In this document: positions 52,666 through 62,004 of the stretch, one piece after another
Numbering within the stretch: the stretch's first letter is position 1
Layout: each line of letters starts with the position of its first letter
Assembly (NCBI RefSeq): GCF_015142735.1
Contig: NZ_JACSPN010000014.1
Coordinates: 52,478-116,477 of the forward strand
Reading direction: 5' to 3'
DNA from: Oerskovia douganii
GTDB taxonomy: Bacteria > Actinomycetota > Actinomycetes > Actinomycetales > Cellulomonadaceae
DNA: 64,000 bases
Notes under the pieces: model-generated
The model's input: only the letters and a program-made list of their open reading frames with translations
Told to the model about the DNA's origin: nothing
Databases searched by the model: none
Made by a program: the position numbers and the translations under genes

Positions 52666-52692
52666 GGAGTCCACATCATCCTTGGAGGCACA

Positions 52693-53283
52693 GTGAACAG
52701 CAGCGGCAGAGCTGGTGCGGAGCCGGGGGCTCCTGTTCCCCACGCGGCCCAGGGCCTGCTGTTCGGCGAGGACATCACCGAGCTCGACACCAGCATCGGG
52801 TACCGCGGGCCGACGGCCTGCAGGGTGGCCGGCATCACCTATCGGCAGCTGGACTACTGGGCCCGCACGGGCCTGGTCGAACCGACCGTCCGTCCCGCGT
52901 CCGGGTCGGGGACGCATCGTCTCTACGGTTTCCGGGACATCCTCGTCCTCAAGATCGTCAAGCGGCTCCTCGACACGGGGGTGTCCCTCCAGCAGATCCG
53001 CACCGCGGTCGAGCACCTGCGGGAGCGCGGCGTCAACGACCTCGCGCAGATCACGCTCATGAGCGACGGCGCGAGCGTGTACGAGTGCACGTCCCCCGAC
53101 GAGGTCGTGGACCTGGTGCAGGGTGGCCAGGGAGTGTTCGGCATCGCCGTCGGACGCGTCTGGCGCGAGGTCGAGGGGACGCTGAGCGACATGCCGGCCG
53201 AGTCCCTCGGCGAGGACGAGACGCCCAGCCCGCCCTCCGAGGACGAGCTCGAGCTCCGTCGTCGGGCACGCTCGGCCGGCTGA
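52693..53283 (+). CDS. MerR-family transcriptional regulator (Rv1830/ResR-like)
   Basis: 196 residues: a MerR HTH at about 40-105 with YRGPTACRVAGITYRQLDYWARTGLVEPTVRPASGSGTHRLYGFRDI split over that range, then a dimerisation helix and a C-terminal ligand-like part. It follows the bfn gene as Rv1830 does. In mycobacteria the homologue controls cell size and division genes and acquires mutations linked to antibiotic tolerance. A leading hydrophilic tail of about 30 residues and an acidic C-terminus (PPSEDELELRRR) are present. Ends with a hairpin. Confidence 0.85.
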   Translation: MNSSGRAGAEPGAPVPHAAQGLLFGEDITELDTSIGYRGPTACRVAGITYRQLDYWARTGLVEPTVRPASGSGTHRLYGFRDILVLKIVKRLLDTGVSLQQIRTAVEHLRERGVNDLAQITLMSDGASVYECTSPDEVVDLVQGGQGVFGIAVGRVWREVEGTLSDMPAESLGEDETPSPPSEDELELRRRARSAG

Positions 53284-53330
53284 GGGACCGCCGCCGGACT
53301 GCCTGGCGGGGACCGCGCGCCGCCCAGGAC

Positions 53331-53350
53331 GTGGCGATCGCCACCTTTTT
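53331..53350 (+). terminator. palindrome plus T-run after the second MerR gene
   Basis: GTGGCGATCGCCAC (53331-53344) is a perfect palindrome followed by TTTTT. It is one of the few T-tract terminator-like sites in the window, 48 bases after the gene; the palindrome would have to fold with a small loop. Confidence 0.6.
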
Positions 53351-53516
53351 CGACCGTTCGCCCCCTTCCGGTGCCCTCCCGCCCGGACGGCCGTGGCAAG
53401 ATCGCCTGTGGGCGTCCCCGGCTCGTGCCGGGAGGACCGCCCGTGACGAGCGAGCACACGGCCCTCTTCTCGCGAGGGTGCGCGTGCTCGACCCACGATG
53501 ACGGATGGGGTACTTG

Positions 53517-56500
53517 GTGTTCTCGAAGGTTCTGGTCGCCAACCGCGCGGAGATCGCGGTTCGGGCGTTTCGCGCGGCGTACGAGCTCGGCTCCCGGACG
53601 GTGGCGGTCTTCCCCTACGAGGACCGGAACTCCGAGCACCGCCTGAAGGCGGACGAGGCGTACCGGATCGGCGAGGAGGGGCACCCGGTCCGGGCGTACC
53701 TCGACATCGAGGAGATCGTGCGCGTCGCCAAGGACGCCGGCGCGGACGCGATCTACCCCGGCTACGGCTTCCTGTCGGAGAACCCCGACCTCGCACGGGC
53801 CTGCCAGCAGGCGGGCATCACGTTCGTCGGGCCGCCTCCCGAGGTCCTCGAGCTCGCCGGGAACAAGGTGCGCGCCCTCAAGGCCGCGAAGGAGGCCGGC
53901 ATCCCGGTCCTCGCGTCGAGCGAGCCGTCGTCGGACATCGACGAGCTCATCGCGGCAGCCGACGAGATCGGTTTCCCGATCTTCGCCAAGGCCGTCGCGG
54001 GTGGTGGCGGGCGCGGCATGCGCCGCGTCGACCGGCGGGAGGACCTGCCCGAGGCGCTGGCCGCCGCGATGCGCGAGGCCGACGGCGCGTTCGGCGACCC
54101 GACCATGTTCCTCGAGCAGGCCGTCCTGCGACCGCGTCACATCGAGGTGCAGATCCTCGCCGACGGGCAGGGCAACGTCGTGCACCTGTACGAGCGCGAC
54201 TGCTCGGTCCAGCGGCGCCACCAGAAGGTCATCGAGATCGCGCCCGCGCCCAACCTCGACCCCGCGGTCCGGGAGGCACTGTGCGCCGACGCCGTGAAGT
54301 TCGCGCGGTCGATCGGGTACCAGAACGCCGGGACCGTCGAGTTCCTGCTCGACACCGTGGGGGAGCGGGCCGGGCAGCACGTGTTCATCGAGATGAACCC
54401 GCGCATCCAGGTCGAGCACACCGTGACCGAGGAGGTCACCGACATCGACCTCGTCTCGTCGCAGATGCGCATCGCCGCGGGGGAGTCGCTCGAGGACCTG
54501 GGCATCCGCCAGGAGGACGTGCACGTCAACGGCGCGGCCCTGCAGTCGCGCATCACGACGGAGGACCCCTCCAACGGCTTCCGCCCGGACACGGGCCGCA
54601 TCGTGGCCTACCGTTCCCCGGGCGGCGCGGGAGTCCGCCTCGACGGCGCGACGGCGACCGCCGGGTCGGAGATCTCGGGCCACTTCGACTCGATGCTGGT
54701 CAAGCTCACGTGCCGCGGCAGGGACTACCCGACGGCCGTACGCCGGGCCCGCCGTGCCCTGGCCGAGTTCCGCATCCGCGGCATCCGGACGAACATCCCG
54801 TTCCTGCAGGCGGTGCTCTCGGACGCCGAGTTCATCGCCGGGAACCTGTCGACGTCCTTCATCGACGAGCGCCCCGAGCTGCTGGCCGCACGCGAGAGCG
54901 CAGACCGCGGCACCCGGCTCCTGAGCTACCTGGGCGACGTGACGGTCAACCGCCCGCACGGACCCGGCCAGGGGGCGATCGACCCCGTCGCCAAGCTCCC
55001 CGAGGTCGACCTGTCGCTGGCCCCCGTGCCGGGCAGCCGTCAGCAGCTGCTCGAGCTGGGTCCGGAGGGCTTCGCCCGCGCGCTGCGCGCCGAGACCGCG
55101 GTCAAGGTCACGGACACCACGTTCCGCGACGCCCACCAGTCCCTGCTCGCGACCCGGGTGCGCACCCACGACCTGCTCGCGGTCGCCCCGTACGTCGCGC
55201 GCCTGACGCCGCAGCTGCTCTCGGTCGAGGCATGGGGCGGCGCGACGTACGACGTCGCGCTCCGCTTCCTCGGCGAGGACCCGTGGGCCCGCCTGGCGGC
55301 GCTGCGCGAGGCCATGCCGAACGTCGCGCTCCAGATGCTCCTGCGCGGCCGCAACACCGTCGGGTACACCCCGTACCCCACCGAGGTCACCGAGGCCTTC
55401 GTCCGTGAGGCCGCGGCCACGGGCGTGGACATCTTCCGCATCTTCGACGCGCTCAACGACGTCGAGCAGATGCGCCCGGCGATCGACGCCGTCCGGGCGA
55501 CCGGCACCGCGGTCGCCGAGGTCGCGCTGTGCTACACGGGCAACCTGCTCGACCCGGCCGAGTCCCTGTACACGCTCGACTACTACCTCGAGCTCGCCGA
55601 CCGCATCGTCGACGCGGGGGCGCACGTCCTCGCGATCAAGGACATGGCCGGCCTGCTGCGTCCTGCGGCCGCGGCGCGCCTCGTCACGGCCCTGCGCGAG
55701 CGCTTCGACCTGCCCGTCCACCTGCACACGCACGACACGTCGGGCGGGCAGATGGCCACCCTCATGGCGGCCGTCGCGGCAGGGGTCGACGCAGTCGACG
55801 TCGCGAGCGCGGCGATGGCCGGAACGACGAGCCAGCCGTCGATGTCCGCCCTGGTCGCAGGGCTCGAGCACACCGAGCGCGACACGGGCCTGTCGCTGCG
55901 CGCGGTGTGCGACCTGGAGCCCTACTGGGAGGCCGTGCGGCGCCTGTACGCCCCGTTCGAGTCGGGCCTGTCGAGCCCCACGGGTCGCGTCTACGAGCAC
56001 GAGATCCCGGGCGGCCAGCTCTCCAACCTGCGCCAGCAGGCCATCGCGCTCGGCCTGGGCGACCGGTTCGAGCAGATCGAGGCCACGTACGCCGCGGCCG
56101 ACCGCATCCTCGGGCGCCTGGTCAAGGTGACCCCGTCCTCGAAGGTGGTCGGAGACCTGGCCCTCCAGCTCGTGGCGCGCCAGGCCGACCCGGCGGACTT
56201 CGCCGAGAACCCGCAGGACTACGACATCCCCGACTCGGTCATCGCGTTCCTCGGCGGCGAGCTCGGCGATCCTCCCGGCGGCTGGCCCGAGCCCTTCCGC
56301 AGCAAGGCCCTTGCAGGCCGCGTCGTGCGTACGCCCGTGACGCCGCTCACCGCGGAGGACCAGGCGGACCTCGACGGGGACTCGGCCGCACGGCGCAACC
56401 GGCTCAACCACCTGCTGTTCGCCGGCCCGACCAAGGACTACGAGACGACGCGGGCGGCGTTCGGCGACGTCTCGGTGCTCGACACCCAGGCGTACCTCTA

Positions 56501-56915
56501 CGGGCTCACGCCCGGCGAGGAGGTCGAGGTCTCGCTCGAGCGCGGGGTCAAGCTCCTCGTGGGGCTCGAGGCCGTGGGCGTCCCGGATGAGCGCGGCATG
56601 CGCACGGTCATGTTCACGCTCAACGGCCAGCTCCGCCCGCTCCAGGTCCGCGACCGGTCGATCGAGGTCGACTCGTCGCTCGCCGAGAAGGCCGACCCGG
56701 CCGCACCGGGCCAGATCGCGGCGCCGTTCGCGGGGGCCGTGACGCCGGTGGTCCAGGAGGGCGAGGTCGTCGAGGCCGGGCAGACCGTCGCGACGGTCGA
56801 GGCCATGAAGATGGAGGCCGCGATCACGACCCCCGTCGGCGGGACCGTGCAGCGCGTCGCGATCGGCGCGGTCCAGCAGCTCGAGGGCGGGGACCTGGTG
56901 CTCGTCGTCGTCTAG
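53517..56915 (+). CDS. pyc: pyruvate carboxylase
   Basis: Anaplerotic ATP- and biotin-dependent carboxylation of pyruvate to oxaloacetate. 1132 residues from GTG 53517 (GGATGGGG lies 6 bases upstream; ATG 53505 would add four residues). Biotin carboxylase domain 1-450 with FSKVLVANRAEIAVRAF (usually NRGEIA), AGGGGRGMR, HIEVQILAD and EMNPRIQVEHTVTEE; carboxyltransferase about 535-800 with DTTFRDAHQSLLATRVRT and the metal/pyruvate region; biotinyl domain at the C-terminus with VEAMKMEA, Lys1098 biotinylated. Single-polypeptide form, alone in its unit. Confidence 0.96.
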   Translation: MFSKVLVANRAEIAVRAFRAAYELGSRTVAVFPYEDRNSEHRLKADEAYRIGEEGHPVRAYLDIEEIVRVAKDAGADAIYPGYGFLSENPDLARACQQAGITFVGPPPEVLELAGNKVRALKAAKEAGIPVLASSEPSSDIDELIAAADEIGFPIFAKAVAGGGGRGMRRVDRREDLPEALAAAMREADGAFGDPTMFLEQAVLRPRHIEVQILADGQGNVVHLYERDCSVQRRHQKVIEIAPAPNLDPAVREALCADAVKFARSIGYQNAGTVEFLLDTVGERAGQHVFIEMNPRIQVEHTVTEEVTDIDLVSSQMRIAAGESLEDLGIRQEDVHVNGAALQSRITTEDPSNGFRPDTGRIVAYRSPGGAGVRLDGATATAGSEISGHFDSMLVKLTCRGRDYPTAVRRARRALAEFRIRGIRTNIPFLQAVLSDAEFIAGNLSTSFIDERPELLAARESADRGTRLLSYLGDVTVNRPHGPGQGAIDPVAKLPEVDLSLAPVPGSRQQLLELGPEGFARALRAETAVKVTDTTFRDAHQSLLATRVRTHDLLAVAPYVARLTPQLLSVEAWGGATYDVALRFLGEDPWARLAALREAMPNVALQMLLRGRNTVGYTPYPTEVTEAFVREAAATGVDIFRIFDALNDVEQMRPAIDAVRATGTAVAEVALCYTGNLLDPAESLYTLDYYLELADRIVDAGAHVLAIKDMAGLLRPAAAARLVTALRERFDLPVHLHTHDTSGGQMATLMAAVAAGVDAVDVASAAMAGTTSQPSMSALVAGLEHTERDTGLSLRAVCDLEPYWEAVRRLYAPFESGLSSPTGRVYEHEIPGGQLSNLRQQAIALGLGDRFEQIEATYAAADRILGRLVKVTPSSKVVGDLALQLVARQADPADFAENPQDYDIPDSVIAFLGGELGDPPGGWPEPFRSKALAGRVVRTPVTPLTAEDQADLDGDSAARRNRLNHLLFAGPTKDYETTRAAFGDVSVLDTQAYLYGLTPGEEVEVSLERGVKLLVGLEAVGVPDERGMRTVMFTLNGQLRPLQVRDRSIEVDSSLAEKADPAAPGQIAAPFAGAVTPVVQEGEVVEAGQTVATVEAMKMEAAITTPVGGTVQRVAIGAVQQLEGGDLVLVVV

Positions 56916-56934
56916 TCCGGTGCGGACGGTCCTC

Positions 56935-56971
56935 GGGCCGGGCCGGGAGCGTCGCGCTCCCTGCCCGGCCC
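56935..56971 (+). terminator. hairpin after pyc
   Basis: GGGCCGGGCCGGGAGCG and CGCTCCCTGCCCGGCCC pair with a 3-base loop and a 2-base bulge, 20 bases after the stop. Confidence 0.75.
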
Positions 56972-56996
56972 GTCGTCGTCCGGGTCGGGGCGCCGG

Positions 56997-57143
56997 TCAG
57001 TCCGCTACGAGGCGTCGTGAGAGCGCCAGCCCGACGCCGAAGCTCCCGCCGATCACGAGGGCCGCGGTCCAGCGTGGGCCGGGGGAGGCGCGCCGGGTTG
57101 CGGACGGTTCCGGAAGCGATGCCGTAACGCCCGTTACGCTCAC
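56997..57143 (-). CDS. possible small membrane peptide, antisense-side of the pyc-tetR gap
   Basis: A 48-residue minus-strand frame from GTG 57143: a polar start, Ser/Pro linker, then RWTAALVIGGSFGVGLALSR, a plausible single membrane helix, ending RRLVAD. It has no clear ribosome-binding site and its first codons overlap the inverted repeat at 57123-57138, so it may instead be non-coding. Listed only because the hydrophobic helix looks non-random. Confidence 0.25.
   Translation of the reverse strand: MSVTGVTASLPEPSATRRASPGPRWTAALVIGGSFGVGLALSRRLVAD
57123..57138. promoter_or_regulatory. palindromic operator candidate for the TetR gene
   Basis: CGTAACG-CC-CGTTACG is a perfect 7-2-7 inverted repeat, 58 bases before the TetR start. 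It lies roughly where a -35 would be for a TAGGCT box at 57155-57160. TetR-family autoregulation at such a site is common, so this is the most likely operator. Confidence 0.55.
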
Positions 57144-57196
57144 AGCCGTCTACGTAGGCTGGGTGGCTCCGCCCGTCAACCCCTCCGGGAGCACCC

Positions 57197-57757
57197 GTGC
57201 CACGCACCCCCGACGAAGAACGCCGAGCCCGGCTCGTCGCCGACGCGCTCGACCACCTGCAGGGGGCGGGCCTGAGCACCTTCACCCTGCGATCGCTCGC
57301 ACCCCACCTCGGCACGAGCGCGCGGATGCTCGTGCACTACTTCGGGACCAGGGACGCGCTCCTCGACGCGGTCCTCACGGAGCACCGTCGGCGCATGATC
57401 GCGGGCCTCGACGCCGTCGCGACCACCGACCCTCGCGCCACGGCGCAGGCAGCCTGGGCGGCGATGACCGACCCGGCGCGCACCGGGCACTTCACCCTCA
57501 TGCTCCAGGTCCTCACGGCCTCCCTCGAGGACGGGCACCCGCACCACGCGATCGCCCAGGACGCGATCGGCGCGTGGGTCGAGCACGTCGAGAAGCTCCT
57601 CGTCGGCACCGGCAGCCCGCCGGACGTCGCGCGAACCGACGCCACGCTCCTCACCTCGGGGTTCAAGGGCCTCCTGCTCGACCGGCTCGTCACGGGCGAC
57701 CTGCAGAGGACCGACGCCGCGGCGCAGCGGCTCGTCGACCTGCTGCTCGCCCCCTGA
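57197..57757 (+). CDS. TetR/AcrR-family regulator
   Basis: 186 residues. N-terminal HTH (about 10-55): RARLVADALDHLQGAGLSTFTLRSLAPHLGTSARMLVHYFGTRDALLDAVL, split over that range; the recognition helix is SARMLVHYFGT. The C-terminal ligand-binding domain is all-helical and ends AQRLVDLLLAP. GTG start with GGGAG upstream. Flanked by a palindrome upstream and by the metallo-hydrolase gene downstream (66 bases), which is a plausible regulated gene. Ligand unknown. Confidence 0.82.
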   Translation: MPRTPDEERRARLVADALDHLQGAGLSTFTLRSLAPHLGTSARMLVHYFGTRDALLDAVLTEHRRRMIAGLDAVATTDPRATAQAAWAAMTDPARTGHFTLMLQVLTASLEDGHPHHAIAQDAIGAWVEHVEKLLVGTGSPPDVARTDATLLTSGFKGLLLDRLVTGDLQRTDAAAQRLVDLLLAP

Positions 57758-57823
57758 CCCGACGCGACGTCCAGGGCGCCTCACGGCAGACTGGAACCTC
57801 CCGCCCCCCACCGAAGGCACCCG

Positions 57824-58711
57824 ATGCGCATCACGTCTCACGGCCACTCGTGCGTGGCCCTCGACCACGCAGGCACCACGCTCACCCTCGACCCCGGGAC
57901 GTTCGCCGACACCGCGACGGCACTCGACGCCCCCGGCACGCTGCTCGTGACCCACGCGCACCCCGACCACCTCGACGTCGAGGCCGTGCAGGCCGCCCTG
58001 GACCGGGACCCGGAGGTCCGGGTGATCGGCCCGCAGGCCGTGTTCGACCGGCTGGGACGGACGCCCGACGACGCCCGGTTCGTGCTGGTCGAACCCGGTG
58101 ACGTCCTGACGGTCGGATCGTTCTCCGTGCTGGTCGGGGGAGGGCAGCACGCCCTGATCCACCCGGACGTGCCGCGGGTGGCGAACCTCACCTACCTCGT
58201 GGCGGCAGGCGGCGTGCGGGTCTACCACCCGGGCGACTCGTTCAGCCCGCCGCTGACCGACGACCGCCTCGACGTCCTGTTCGCGCCCGTGTCGGCCCCC
58301 TGGATGAAGGTCGCAGAAGGCATCGACTTCGTCCGCTCGCTCGACCCGTGGACGGTGGTCCCGATCCACGAAGCAATCCTCTCCCAGGCCGGCCTCGGCC
58401 TCGTCCACCGGCTGTTCGGTGAGGCACGCACCGGCGGCACCTACGACTTTCGCCCGCTCGGCGTGGGCGAGCGGTACGACGCGACCCCCCAGCACCTCAC
58501 GGAGGAGACGGCCATGGGCGAGGACCCGACGCCGGACGGACCCCTGCACCGAGACCCCGAGGCCGTCGCCGAGGCTATCCTGCGCGAGCACCCCGAGTTC
58601 GATCAGGTCCCTGCCATCGAGATCGACGAGACCGTGCCGCCCCGCCCGGAGGAGGAGGCCGCGGATGCCGCACGGGAGGAGGGGGCCACAGGCGCCGGCG
58701 TGGCGCCGTGA
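57824..58711 (+). CDS. MBL-fold metallo-hydrolase with C-terminal acidic extension
   Basis: 295 residues. The metallo-beta-lactamase fold (about 1-220) resembles the UlaG/YtnP-like lipase-lactonase branch: start RITSHGHSC, then THAHPDHLD with H44, H46, D48 and H49, GGQHALIH, YHPGDSF and a late IHEAILS. The last 65 residues are acidic and contain DPEAVAEAILREHPEFDQV and many Glu/Pro, possibly a separate segment. Its stop overlaps the GTG of a Cys/His-rich small protein by 4 bases. Substrate unknown. Confidence 0.82.
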   Translation: MRITSHGHSCVALDHAGTTLTLDPGTFADTATALDAPGTLLVTHAHPDHLDVEAVQAALDRDPEVRVIGPQAVFDRLGRTPDDARFVLVEPGDVLTVGSFSVLVGGGQHALIHPDVPRVANLTYLVAAGGVRVYHPGDSFSPPLTDDRLDVLFAPVSAPWMKVAEGIDFVRSLDPWTVVPIHEAILSQAGLGLVHRLFGEARTGGTYDFRPLGVGERYDATPQHLTEETAMGEDPTPDGPLHRDPEAVAEAILREHPEFDQVPAIEIDETVPPRPEEEAADAAREEGATGAGVAP

Positions 58712-58950
58712 ACCCGTCGGAAGCGACACCGGCGGGCGCCCGGGGTGCGCGACGAGCACGACGACGCGCTCTGAGCAGGCCCTGCACGGCGTGCGGCCAT
58801 CCGTGGGGCGAACATCCCGGGACCCCGTACGACGCCGCCGTCGCCGGGAACGACCGGTGCGGCGAGTGCGTCCACGAGCAGGACCACGGGTTCACCGCGC
58901 GACCGGCGTGCCGGCTGCAGGTTCCCGCGGACGTGCTGGGCGCGACCTGA
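58708..58950 (+). CDS. small Cys/His-rich protein, putative zinc binder
   Basis: 80 residues. A basic, Ala/Arg-rich N-terminal third is followed by a compact Cys/His pattern: C26-x2-C29-x-H31-x4-H36, C51-x2-C54-x-H56-x3-H60, and C68. The two CXXC knuckles could hold one zinc ion as a zinc ribbon. Translated together with the metallo-hydrolase (GTGA overlap), so it may assist or regulate it, but I recognise no family. The alternating hydrophobic/charged pattern and in-operon position argue that it is a real gene. Confidence 0.6.
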   Translation: MNPSEATPAGARGARRARRRALSRPCTACGHPWGEHPGTPYDAAVAGNDRCGECVHEQDHGFTARPACRLQVPADVLGAT

Positions 58951-58977
58951 CGCACGTCGGGCGGCGTCGTCCTCTGC

Positions 58978-60231
<1,254 letters not shown>

Positions 60232-60237
60232 CTGCTC

Positions 60238-60243
60238 ACCGTA
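60238..60243 (-). promoter_or_regulatory. -10 box of the PLD-type gene, predicts leaderless mRNA
   Basis: On the minus strand TACGGT ends 6 bases before the GTG at 60231. The intervening bases contain no strong Shine-Dalgarno. Confidence 0.45.
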
Positions 60244-60312
60244 GCCTCAGGACGCCGAGCACACCCGGAGAAAACGCGTGACGTTGGTCGTTGCGGCCGC
60301 GACGGCCTCCGG

Positions 60313-61458
60313 TCACCCGGCCGAGGGTGTGGTTTCCTTCTCTTTGTCCGTTTCGGCCGGCGGCTCGCTGCCCATCTCCGCGGGCAACCCGGTCGACAAC
60401 GGGTGGGACCGGATCGCGGCCGCGAGCTCACCCTCGATCCGGTCGAGGTAGACACCGGTCGTCGCGATCGACGCGTGGCCGAGCAGCTCGGCGATGACCT
60501 TGACGTCCCAGCCCTGGGCGACGAGGAGGGTCGCGGTCGTGTGGCGCAGCGCGTGGGGGGTGGCTGCTCGGCGGTACTCCTCGGGCATCCGGGCGATGCA
60601 CCGGTTGAGGAGGGCCCGGATCGCCTGCGCGTCGATGCGTCGACCTCGCCAGGTCAGCAGGAGAGCGCGCGCGGCGTCGGGGTCGCCTGGTCGGCGCGCG
60701 AGCAGCGAGGGACGCAGCGTCGCGAGGTACTCGTCGAGGGCACGTGACAGGGGCTCGGACAGGCTGACCGTCCGCACCGCGCCTCCCTTGCCCTTGATGC
60801 GCCAGCGGGTCTGGTCCGGCTCACGCACGAAGTCGTCGACGTCCGCGCGGGCGACCTCCGAGACCCGCGGCCCCAGGATGAGCAGGAGCGCGATGATGAA
60901 CCGGTCCCGAAGAGCGAGGTCGTGGTCCGGTCGGGGGGTGGGGGTGCTGGGCGACGCGGCCGGGGACAGCGAGTCGGTCGCGCGCGGCTTGGTGCTCGCG
61001 GTCACGAGGAGAGCCTGCGCAGCCGTTGCCGAGAGCGCGGTACGAGCGACCCGCAGGCCGCCGCGGAGCCGGGCCGGGGGAGCGGCCCACTGCATGGGGT
61101 CGGCCTGCACCCACCCGTCGCGCGCGGCGTGCGTGAAGAAGCGCGAGATCGACTGGCGGAAGCGGTTGACGGTCGCAGCCGATCGCCCCGGGCCGTCGGG
61201 CTTGGTCCGCGGGTCCGCGTAGCGACCGTCGGGGGTGACCTGGTAGCGCAGGAGGAAGTCGTCGACGTCGGCGCCGGTGATGTCGTCGAGGACCGTGTCA
61301 GGTCCGGCGAGCGAGGAGAACTCTCGCAGGTCGCGCTCGTAGTTCCGCTGGGTCGTGGGGGAGAGGACGCCCCTGAGGGTCTCCGCAGACACGGAAGAGA
61401 GGTACGTGGCGACGGCCTCCGCGACGGTGACGCGGTTGAGGCGGGGAGGGGCGACCAC
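60313..61458 (-). CDS. tyrosine-type site-specific recombinase
   Basis: 381 residues from GTG 61458, with AGGAG about 7 bases upstream. Core-binding domain about 10-140 (TVAEAVATYLSSV, TVNRFRQSISRFFTHAARDGW) and catalytic domain with R198 (GPRVSEVAR), K222 or K224 (KGKGG), H302 and R305 (HALRHTT), H328 (LGHAS) and Y337 (TGVYLDR), so it looks active. A Ser/Thr/Pro-rich insert at about 153-178 separates the domains, longer than in XerC/XerD, and the C-terminal tail ends in a Glu/Thr/Lys stretch. XerC-like or an integrase of a small element; the neighbourhood cannot decide. Confidence 0.82.
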   Translation of the reverse strand: MVAPPRLNRVTVAEAVATYLSSVSAETLRGVLSPTTQRNYERDLREFSSLAGPDTVLDDITGADVDDFLLRYQVTPDGRYADPRTKPDGPGRSAATVNRFRQSISRFFTHAARDGWVQADPMQWAAPPARLRGGLRVARTALSATAAQALLVTASTKPRATDSLSPAASPSTPTPRPDHDLALRDRFIIALLLILGPRVSEVARADVDDFVREPDQTRWRIKGKGGAVRTVSLSEPLSRALDEYLATLRPSLLARRPGDPDAARALLLTWRGRRIDAQAIRALLNRCIARMPEEYRRAATPHALRHTTATLLVAQGWDVKVIAELLGHASIATTGVYLDRIEGELAAAIRSHPLSTGLPAEMGSEPPAETDKEKETTPSAG

Positions 61459-61571
61459 CGAGAGGCTCCTGGGGACGGGACGGGACGAGACCGGACATCC
61501 GGAGCATAGGGGGCGCCACTGACAGCGACGGGGGTGAGGGGCCCGACGGGCGACCGTCTCTGACCACGGTG

Positions 61572-61586
61572 TTGTGCTAAACACAA
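61572..61586. promoter_or_regulatory. AT-rich dyad upstream of the recombinase gene
   Basis: TTGTG-CTAAA-CACAA is a perfect 5-bp dyad 114 bases before the recombinase start, inside a 50-base stretch that is clearly AT-richer than the genome. It could be a promoter/operator region or a core site for the recombinase. No second copy was seen. Confidence 0.35.
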
Positions 61587-61665
61587 TGGTTTGTCTTGTA
61601 TGTCCCAATTCGGCGACCCTACCGCAGCGCGCCACGAGATGGAAGGGAATGCGCCTCGTGTCGCA

Positions 61666-62004
61666 TCACCCGCCCGACGGCGCCGTCACGCCGGGCCGCC
61701 TTCGCACCTCGGCCATGGAGCGAGAAGGTGACCGCGCTGCACGGGGGGACCGGTTCCCGGCGGGGGCGGACGTGAGTCGGTAGATCCACCACGGCGACGC
61801 CACCGCGACGGTGACGACCGTCAGGACGGCCGCAAGCGCGGCGAGACCGACCAGCACCACCAGGAGCGCTGCGGAGAAGATCGCGCGCACCGACCGGTCG
61901 ATCGTCGAGCTGCCAGATGCCCGCAGGATGCGTCCGGACGAACTGGCGCCCAGATCCACGGGCGCCGCGCTGGCGCGGATGCTCTCGAACGGTCCTGAGC
62001 TCAT
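61666..62004 (-). CDS. small single-pass membrane protein
   Basis: 112 residues from ATG 62004, with AGGAG 7 bases upstream. Residues 1-40 are polar, 41-69 form a strong membrane helix (AIFSAALLVVLVGLAALAAV onwards), then SPWWIYRL and an Arg/Ser/Pro-rich tail. I do not recognise a family. On the same strand as the recombinase gene, 207 bases upstream of it. Confidence 0.55.
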   Translation of the reverse strand: MSSGPFESIRASAAPVDLGASSSGRILRASGSSTIDRSVRAIFSAALLVVLVGLAALAAVLTVVTVAVASPWWIYRLTSAPAGNRSPRAARSPSRSMAEVRRRPGVTAPSGG

